This document shows positions 58,688 through 64,000 of a DNA stretch of 64,000 nucleotides, in pieces. This stretch comes from Microbacterium sp. CBA3102. Lineage in GTDB: Bacteria; Actinomycetota; Actinomycetes; Actinomycetales; Microbacteriaceae. Below the pieces are notes generated by a model. That model worked only from the letters and a program-made list of their open reading frames with translations. It made no database searches and had not been told where the DNA came from. The translations under genes and the position numbers were made by a program. The stretch spans positions 682,001-746,000 of the forward strand of contig NZ_CP042412.1 in assembly GCF_007954505.1 (NCBI RefSeq), in the 5' to 3' direction. Numbering within the stretch: the stretch's first letter is position 1; every line of letters starts with the position of its first letter.

Positions 58688-60720
58688 CGCAGGAACGCCG
58701 CGGCGACGCCGGAGTCGACGGGGATGTGCAGACCCGTGGTGCGACTGAGCTCCGGGCCGGTGAGCACGTAGACCGCGTCCGCGACGTTCTCGGGGACGAC
58801 CTCGCGCTTGAGGATCGTGCGGTTCGCGTAGAACTGCCCGAGGTCCTCTTCGGCGACGCCGTAGGTCGCGGCGCGATTCGCGCCCCACCCGGAGGCGAAG
58901 ATGCCCGAGCCACGCACGACGCCGTCGGGATTGATCCCGTTCACACGGATCCCGTACTCGCCGAGCTCGACCGCGAGCAGGCGGACCTGATGGGCCTGGT
59001 CGGCCTTCGTGGCGGAGTAGGCGATGTTGTTCGGGCCGGCGAAGACCGAGTTCTTCGACGAGATGTAGACGATGTCGCCACCGAGCTTCTGATCGATGAG
59101 CACGCGCGCGGCGGCCTTCGACACGAGGAAAGACCCCTTCGCCATGACATCGTGCTGCAGATCCCAGTCCTTCTCGGTCGTCTCCAGCAGAGGTTTCGAG
59201 AGCGACAGTCCAGCGTTGTTGACGATGAGGTCGACGCCGCCGAACGCGAGCACCGCATCGGTCAGCGCAGCCTGGATCGCGTCGGCGTCGGCGACGTTCG
59301 CGGCGACACCGATCGCGACATCGGTGCTCCCGAGCTCGGCCGCCGCGGCCTGGGCCTTGGCGAGGTCGAGGTCGGCGATGACGACACACGCACCTTCAGC
59401 CGCGAGGCGGGTGGCGATGGCCTTGCCGATCCCGGAGGCGGCGCCGGTGACGAAGGCGATGCGGCCCTGATGCGACTTCGGCTTCGGCATCCGCTGCAGC
59501 TTGGCCTCTTCCAGCGCCCAGTACTCGATACGGAACTTCTCGGCATCCGAGATCGGAGAGTAGGTCGACAGCGCCTCGGCACCGCGCATCACGTTGATCG
59601 CGTTCACGTAGAACTCGCCGGCGACACGAGCGGTCTGCTTGTTCGCGCCGTACGAGAACATGCCCACACCGGGGACGAGCACGATGAGCGGATCGGCACC
59701 GCGGATCGCCGGAGAATCCGCCGTCGCGTGCGCGTCGTAATACGCCTGGTAGTCGGCGCGGTACTCCGCGTGAAGCTCGTGCAGACGGGCGATCTGCTCC
59801 TCGACGGACGCCGTGATCGGCAGGTCGAGGAGGAGCGGCTTGACCTTGGTGCGCAGGAAGTGATCGGGGCAGCTCGTGCCCAGCGCGGCGAGGGATGGCG
59901 CCATCTCGGAGGCGAGGAACTCGAGCACCTCCGGGGCATCGGTGAAGTGGCCCACCATCGGACGGTCCGTCGAGGCGATCCCACGGATCGTCCCGGCGAG
60001 CGCGGCGGCGCGTTCACGACGCTCTCCCTCGGGCAGAGGCTCGAAACCGGAGCGGACACCGCCGAACGGATCGGCCTCGCCGTTCTCCGCGATGTACGAG
60101 GCGGCGGTGTCGATGATCCACAGCGAGTTCGCCTCGGCCTCGTCGGAGGTGTCACCCCAGGCCGTGATGCCGTGCCCGCCGAGGATGCATCCGATCGCCT
60201 GCGGGTTCGCGGCCTTGATCTCGGCGATGTCGAGGCCGAGCTGGAAGCCGGGGCGACGCCAGGGCACCCAGACGACCTTCTCCCCGAAGATCGTCCGGGT
60301 CAGCGCTTCGCCGTCCGCCGCCGTCGCGATCGCGATGCCGGAGTCGGGGTGCAGATGGTCCACGTGCGCGGCGTCGACGAGGCCGTGCATGGCGGTGTCG
60401 ATCGAGGGCGCGGCTCCGCCCTTGCCGTGCAGGCAGTAGTCGAACGCGGCCACCATCTCGTCTTCACGCTCGATGCCCGGGTACACGTCGACGAGCGCAC
60501 GCATCCGGTCCAGGCGCAGCACCGCGAGGCCGTTCTCGGTGAGCGTGCCCAGGTCACCGCCCGAGCCCTTCACCCACAGCAGTTCGACGGGCTGCCCGGT
60601 CACGGGATCGATCCCGCTGCCCTTCGCGGAGGTGTTCCCGCCGGCATAGTTCGTGTTCTTCGGATCGGCGCCGAGGCGGTTGCTCCGCGCGAGGAGGTCG
60701 GAGGCGGTCGGATTCGTCAT
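58684..60720 (-). CDS. Bifunctional rhamnulose-1-phosphate aldolase/lactaldehyde dehydrogenase
   Basis: A 678-residue fusion of a class-II aldolase (about 1-420, with GNTSAKGSG, HLHPDSGIAIA and GGHGITAWG supplying the Zn-binding His) and a short-chain dehydrogenase (about 435-678: GAASGIGKAIA, NNAGLS, YSATKADQ, VVRGSGIF). Such enzymes split rhamnulose-1-phosphate into DHAP and L-lactaldehyde and oxidise or reduce the lactaldehyde. Member of the RhaD/RhaEW type found in many non-enteric bacteria. It starts 53 bp after the isomerase stop. Confidence 0.92.
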   Translation of the reverse strand: MTNPTASDLLARSNRLGADPKNTNYAGGNTSAKGSGIDPVTGQPVELLWVKGSGGDLGTLTENGLAVLRLDRMRALVDVYPGIEREDEMVAAFDYCLHGKGGAAPSIDTAMHGLVDAAHVDHLHPDSGIAIATAADGEALTRTIFGEKVVWVPWRRPGFQLGLDIAEIKAANPQAIGCILGGHGITAWGDTSDEAEANSLWIIDTAASYIAENGEADPFGGVRSGFEPLPEGERRERAAALAGTIRGIASTDRPMVGHFTDAPEVLEFLASEMAPSLAALGTSCPDHFLRTKVKPLLLDLPITASVEEQIARLHELHAEYRADYQAYYDAHATADSPAIRGADPLIVLVPGVGMFSYGANKQTARVAGEFYVNAINVMRGAEALSTYSPISDAEKFRIEYWALEEAKLQRMPKPKSHQGRIAFVTGAASGIGKAIATRLAAEGACVVIADLDLAKAQAAAAELGSTDVAIGVAANVADADAIQAALTDAVLAFGGVDLIVNNAGLSLSKPLLETTEKDWDLQHDVMAKGSFLVSKAAARVLIDQKLGGDIVYISSKNSVFAGPNNIAYSATKADQAHQVRLLAVELGEYGIRVNGINPDGVVRGSGIFASGWGANRAATYGVAEEDLGQFYANRTILKREVVPENVADAVYVLTGPELSRTTGLHIPVDSGVAAAFLR

Positions 60721-60773
60721 GTGAGTCGTTCCTTGGGAGAAGGGTCGAAGATCGAAGGGTCGAAGGCCGGAGC

Positions 60774-61940
60774 TCAGGCGCCCCAGCCGGCCTGGACGCC
60801 GCCCACACGGTCGGCCGCGATCTTCTGCGGGTATCCCGAGGCGAGGTAGGCGGCCATCGGATCGGCGGCGAGCCCGCGGGACTCCCGCCACTCGGCCAGG
60901 GCAGGGCGCACGTCGGTGTAGAACGCATCCATGAACACGGCGTTCGCGGCCAGCACGTCGCCCGACTTCTGCGCGGCGGTCAACGCCTCCCGGTCGACGA
61001 GCAGCGCGCGTGCGGTCATCTCCTGCACATTGAGCACCGAGCGGATCTGACCGGGGATCTTGTCCTCGACGTTGTGGCACTGGTCGAGCATGAACGCCAC
61101 GTCCGGGTTGTTCAGACCGCCGCCGCGCACGACCTCGAAGAGGATGCGGAAGAGCTGGAACGGGTCGGCCGCGCCCACGATCAGGTCGTCGTCGGCGTAG
61201 AAGCGCGAGTTGAAGTCGAACGACCCGAGCTTGCCGAGACGCAGCAGCTGCATCACGATGAACTCGATGTTCGTGCCGGGAGCGTGATGCCCGGTGTCGA
61301 GGCACACCATCGCCTTGTCGCCGAGGGCGCTCACCTGGGCGTACGACGTGCCCCAGTCCGGAACATCGGTGTGGTAGAACGCGGGCTCGAAGAACTTGTA
61401 CTCCAGCACGAGCCGCTGGTCGTCTCCGAGACGGTCGTAGATCTTCTGCAGCGAATCCTGCAGTCGGTCCTGGCGCCCGCGCAGGTCGGCCTGGCCGGGG
61501 TAGTTCGACCCCTCGGCGAGCCAGATCTTGAGGTCGCGGCTCCCGGTCGCGTCCATCACGTCGATGCAGGCCAGGTGGTGGTCGATCGCCTTCCGACGGA
61601 TCGCGGCGTCCTCGTGCGTGAGGGCACCGAACTTGTAGTCGTCGTCCTGGAAGGTGTTCGAGTTGACGGTGCCGAGCGCCACGCCCAGGTCCTCGGCATA
61701 CGTCCGCAGGTCGGAGTACGAGTCGACCACATCCCACGGGATGTGCAGCGCGACGGCGGGGGCGAGTGCCGTGTATTGGTTGACCTGCGCGGCATCGGCG
61801 ATCTTCTCCCAGGGGTCACGCGGGGTGCCGGGGGTGCCGAAGACCTTGAACCGGGTACCGGAGTTGCCGAACGCCCAGCTGGGGAGCTCGATGCCCTGCT
61901 TCTCGAGGACGGCGAGGTTTTCAGGGGAGAGGATGCTCAC
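60774..61940 (-). CDS. rhaI: L-rhamnose isomerase (RhaI type)
   Basis: A 388-residue TIM-barrel isomerase: WAFGNSGTRFKVFG at the start, VLEYKFFEPAFYHTDVPDWG, VCLDTGHHAPGTNIEFIV (Mn ligands) and SFDFNSRFYADDDLIVGAADPFQ. It resembles the P. stutzeri-type L-rhamnose isomerase rather than enteric RhaA. GTG start overlaps the stop of the mutarotase (GTGA). Confidence 0.93.
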   Translation of the reverse strand: MSILSPENLAVLEKQGIELPSWAFGNSGTRFKVFGTPGTPRDPWEKIADAAQVNQYTALAPAVALHIPWDVVDSYSDLRTYAEDLGVALGTVNSNTFQDDDYKFGALTHEDAAIRRKAIDHHLACIDVMDATGSRDLKIWLAEGSNYPGQADLRGRQDRLQDSLQKIYDRLGDDQRLVLEYKFFEPAFYHTDVPDWGTSYAQVSALGDKAMVCLDTGHHAPGTNIEFIVMQLLRLGKLGSFDFNSRFYADDDLIVGAADPFQLFRILFEVVRGGGLNNPDVAFMLDQCHNVEDKIPGQIRSVLNVQEMTARALLVDREALTAAQKSGDVLAANAVFMDAFYTDVRPALAEWRESRGLAADPMAAYLASGYPQKIAADRVGGVQAGWGA

Positions 61941-62299
61941 GATGCACTGCTTTCGTTGTGGAGACCGGAGGTGGGGAGCTGGTCCTCGAGGTGGAACACC
62001 TCGGGAAGTGTGGGAGCGGCCTGGTCCGGCCTGCCGTCGAGACCGACGAAGAAGCGGGCCATCTCGGCCTCCCACCGGGCGGCGATGGGCGACGCGGCGA
62101 GATACGCCTGAGCCGCGTCGTCGTCGTCGGTCTCGTAGTACCCGATGAGTTCACCGTCGGGCGCGAGGAAGAGCGAGTAGTTGCGGCGTCCGGCCGCCGC
62201 GATCTCGGCGAGCATCTCCGGCCACACGGGCGCATGACGCTCGCGATACTCCTCCAGAAGCTCGGGTCGCACCTGGAGCTTCACGCACACGCGCATCAT
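61937..62299 (-). CDS. rhaM: L-rhamnose mutarotase
   Basis: A 120-residue protein with CVKLQVRPELLEEYRERHAPVWPEMLAEI (catalytic His about 22) and NYSLFLAPDGELIGYYE, the RhaM pattern. It interconverts rhamnopyranose anomers for the isomerase. A Met-Met start; either is possible. It lies 57 bp after the binding-protein stop, downstream of a hairpin. Confidence 0.93.
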   Translation of the reverse strand: MMRVCVKLQVRPELLEEYRERHAPVWPEMLAEIAAAGRRNYSLFLAPDGELIGYYETDDDDAAQAYLAASPIAARWEAEMARFFVGLDGRPDQAAPTLPEVFHLEDQLPTSGLHNESSAS

Positions 62300-62313
62300 C
62301 CCTGCCTTTCTGT

Positions 62314-62348
62314 GAACGCCCGGTCGACACCCTGCCGACCGGGCGTTC
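62314..62348 (-). terminator. Intercistronic hairpin after the rhamnose-binding-protein gene
   Basis: GAACGCCCGGTCG and CGACCGGGCGTTC form a perfect 13-bp stem with a 9-nt loop, 8 bp from the stop of the binding-protein gene and 14 bp before the mutarotase start. Confidence 0.8.
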
Positions 62349-62356
62349 GATGATCA

Positions 62357-63388
62357 TCAGAAGTCGAACTCACCGATGTTGTCGGCGTCGAACACGAACG
62401 GGTCGCCGAGCAGCACGACGCCGTCGTCTCCGACCGTGTACTCGCCGAGGTCGCCTGCGGTGAAGGTGTCACCCTTCTCACCCGTGATGTCGCCCTCGAT
62501 GAGAGCCTGGGCCGCGAAGGCCGCCAGATAGCCGAGGTCTTCCGGGTTCCACAGCGCGAACGACGTGACAGTGCCGTCCTCGACGTACTCGCGCATCTGG
62601 TTCGGGGTGCCGAGACCGGTCAGCGAGACCTTGCCCTTGTAGTCCGAGGTGGACAGGTAGCGGGCCGCCGCGGCGATGCCGACCGTGGTGGGCGAGATGA
62701 TCCCCTTCAAGTCGGGGTGCGTCTGCAGCAGCGCCGCGGTCTTGTCGAACGACGTCTGGTCGTCGTCGTCACCATAGACGGTCTCGACGAGGGTGATGTC
62801 CGGGTAGTCGCTGACGAGGTAGTCCTCCATCAGGTCGATCCAGGCGTTCTGGTTCGTCGCGTTCGCCGAGGCGGAGAGGATCGCGATCTCTCCGGCACCG
62901 CCGATCTGCTCGGCGATCTGGTCGACCTGGACCTTCGCGATGCCCTCGGAGTCCGCCTGGTTGATGAAGACATCGCGGCACTCCGGGTTGGTGTCGGAGT
63001 CGAAGGTTACGACCTTCACGCCGGCGTCGCGTGCCTCGTTCAGCGCGTCGCAGATCGCCTTCGGGTCGTTCGCCGAGACGACGAGCGCTCCGACGCCCTG
63101 CTGGGTGGCCGTGTTGATGTAGCTGACCTGTGCGTCGGGAGTGGCCTCGGCCGGTCCGACCTCAGCGAACGTGCCGCCGAACTCCTCGACGGCCGCCTTG
63201 CCACCCTTGCTCGACGTGTCGAAGTAGGGGTTTCCGAGGTTTTTGGGCAGGAAGGTGATGGCGAGGTTGCCGTCGCCGCCGCTGTCGCCGCCGTCGTCAC
63301 CGCCGGTGCTCGCGCATCCGGAGAGGGCGACCGCTGCGGCCACCGCGAGGGCGGCGACCGCGGTCACACGCTTGCGTGCAAACATCAT
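62357..63388 (-). CDS. rhaS: Rhamnose ABC-transporter binding lipoprotein
   Basis: A 343-residue lipoprotein (lipobox AVALSGCAST, Cys about 25) with a periplasmic-binding-protein-4-like fold: FLPKNLGNPYFDTSSKGGKAAVEEFGG, GALVVSANDPKAICDAL, TFDSDTNPECRDVFINQADSEGI. This is the RhaS/sugar-binding type of the CUT2 importers. The symbol refers to the transporter subunit, not to the E. coli regulator of that name. Confidence 0.9.
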   Translation of the reverse strand: MMFARKRVTAVAALAVAAAVALSGCASTGGDDGGDSGGDGNLAITFLPKNLGNPYFDTSSKGGKAAVEEFGGTFAEVGPAEATPDAQVSYINTATQQGVGALVVSANDPKAICDALNEARDAGVKVVTFDSDTNPECRDVFINQADSEGIAKVQVDQIAEQIGGAGEIAILSASANATNQNAWIDLMEDYLVSDYPDITLVETVYGDDDDQTSFDKTAALLQTHPDLKGIISPTTVGIAAAARYLSTSDYKGKVSLTGLGTPNQMREYVEDGTVTSFALWNPEDLGYLAAFAAQALIEGDITGEKGDTFTAGDLGEYTVGDDGVVLLGDPFVFDADNIGEFDF

Positions 63389-63431
63389 TGTTCTGTTCCT
63401 TTCGTGAGGTGCCGCGAGTGCGGCGTCGGCG

Positions 63432-64000
63432 TCATGAAGCTGTGGAGGTGGCGCCGGTGGTCGAACGCCCTGGTCTGCGCCGGGCCTTCTGCAGCCAGGC
63501 GAGGAAGCTCGCGGCCACGACCGAGACGATCAGCAGGGCGCCGGTGATGATGTTGATCACATCGGAGGTCACGTTCATCAGACGCAGCGCACTGGCCAGC
63601 GAGCCGATGAGGAGCGCGGCGGCGACGACCCCGTAGATCTTGCCCCGCCCGCCGAACACCGACACACCGCCGAGGACGACCGCGGCGATCACCTGCAGCT
63701 CCAGGCCGGTGGCGTTGTCACCGCGGGCGCTGCCGTAACGGAGCGTGTAGAACACCCCGGCGAACGCGGCGACCAGTCCGGAGAGCGCGAAGAGGATGAA
63801 CTTCGTCCGCTCCACGTGCACGCCGGAGAATCGAGCGGCATCCTTCGCCAGGCCGATCGCGTACACGCCACGTCCGAAAGGCGTGTAGTGCAGCAACAGG
63901 ATGAACGCCACCAGCAGGATCAGGAACGGGATCATGACCACCGGAACCGTCGTGCCCGCGATCTTCGCCTTGGCGAGGTCGGTCCAGAACTCCGGGAACT
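63432..64000 (-). CDS. Rhamnose ABC permease, C-terminal part (runs off right edge)
   Basis: At least 188 residues of a CUT2 permease (BPD_transp_2): FWTDLAKAKIAGTTVPVVMIPFLILLV, helix pairs with GRGVYAIGLAKDAARFSGV, the RSNG-like loop GSARGDNATGLELQVIAAVVLGGVSVFGGRGKIYG and a last helix before a basic tail. It is the RhaP/RhaQ-type channel of the same operon. Its 5' end and the remaining transporter genes are outside the window. Confidence 0.9.
   Translation of the reverse strand, partial: FPEFWTDLAKAKIAGTTVPVVMIPFLILLVAFILLLHYTPFGRGVYAIGLAKDAARFSGVHVERTKFILFALSGLVAAFAGVFYTLRYGSARGDNATGLELQVIAAVVLGGVSVFGGRGKIYGVVAAALLIGSLASALRLMNVTSDVINIITGALLIVSVVAASFLAWLQKARRRPGRSTTGATSTAS

Noticed and set aside
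1..64000. Mobile element, prophage or integron
   Set aside because: No transposase, integrase, recombinase, att-like duplication at the tRNA, or composition break was seen. The tRNA-Gly has no downstream partial copy in the window.

Overview
The window is about 69-70% G+C with dense, often overlapping genes, many GTG starts, a DUF222 protein, a mycobacterial-type dCTP deaminase and several CUT1 sugar importers. All of this points to an actinobacterium, most likely Microbacteriaceae and probably Microbacterium-like. The taxon is inferred from gene content and style; no rRNA is present. It reads as chromosomal: there is no transposase, integrase, phage gene or CRISPR array.

Layout. (1) 1-6.7 kb: the 5' part of a DUF222 gene, MerR and AraC regulators, a DUF3817 membrane protein, a DHA1-type MFS pump, a lipoprotein and a RIO-type kinase with a small upstream ORF. 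(2) 6.7-13.4 kb: a minus-strand operon (MHS-family transporter, YtcJ-like amidohydrolase, ThDP enzyme, agmatinase/guanidinobutyrase-like ureohydrolase) opposite a tandem Lrp/AsnC regulator, suggesting uptake and breakdown of a guanidino or amide nitrogen source. (3) 13.6-24.3 kb: regulator/exporter pairs: a His-rich MarR pair around an array of ACATGCA repeats, TetR/hydrolase, HxlR/MFS/NIPSNAP, SoxR/MFS with a near-consensus SoxR box, a MarR-like protein and a FUSC exporter. (4) 24.4-52.8 kb: a large carbohydrate-catabolic region in four transcription units around one HutC-type GntR regulator. It holds two CUT1 importers without an ATPase, one Dpp/Opp-type importer, three Gfo/Idh/MocA dehydrogenases, two xylose-isomerase-like isomerases, a ThuA protein, an NAD-dependent epimerase, an MDR alcohol dehydrogenase, an aldehyde dehydrogenase, a copper amine oxidase, a double-SIS sugar isomerase/deaminase, a BadF-type sugar kinase and a cytoplasmic GH9 hydrolase. 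(5) 52.9-57.2 kb: a proline-rich membrane protein, dcd, tRNA-Gly(CCC), two small conserved proteins, an NAD(P)-binding protein and a TetR/DJ-1 pair. (6) 57.25-64 kb: an L-rhamnose operon (permease, RhaS-type binding protein, mutarotase, isomerase, aldolase-dehydrogenase, kinase) running off the right edge.

The best candidate for something undescribed is region 4. Its intergenic promoter regions share TGGTAT/ATACCA and AGTGG elements, and two of them share a 37-bp block that matches at 29 positions. This suggests that one GntR regulator controls import, cleavage, oxidation, deamination and phosphorylation of an unknown, probably amine-bearing, glycoside. Two further patterns recur: each of the four ABC binding-protein genes is followed by a strong GC-rich hairpin before the next gene, and some GTG-start genes have a TANNNT hexamer exactly 6 nt upstream, the mark of leaderless transcription. 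One gene beside the GntR regulator looks broken by a single-base slip in a run of five C/G.
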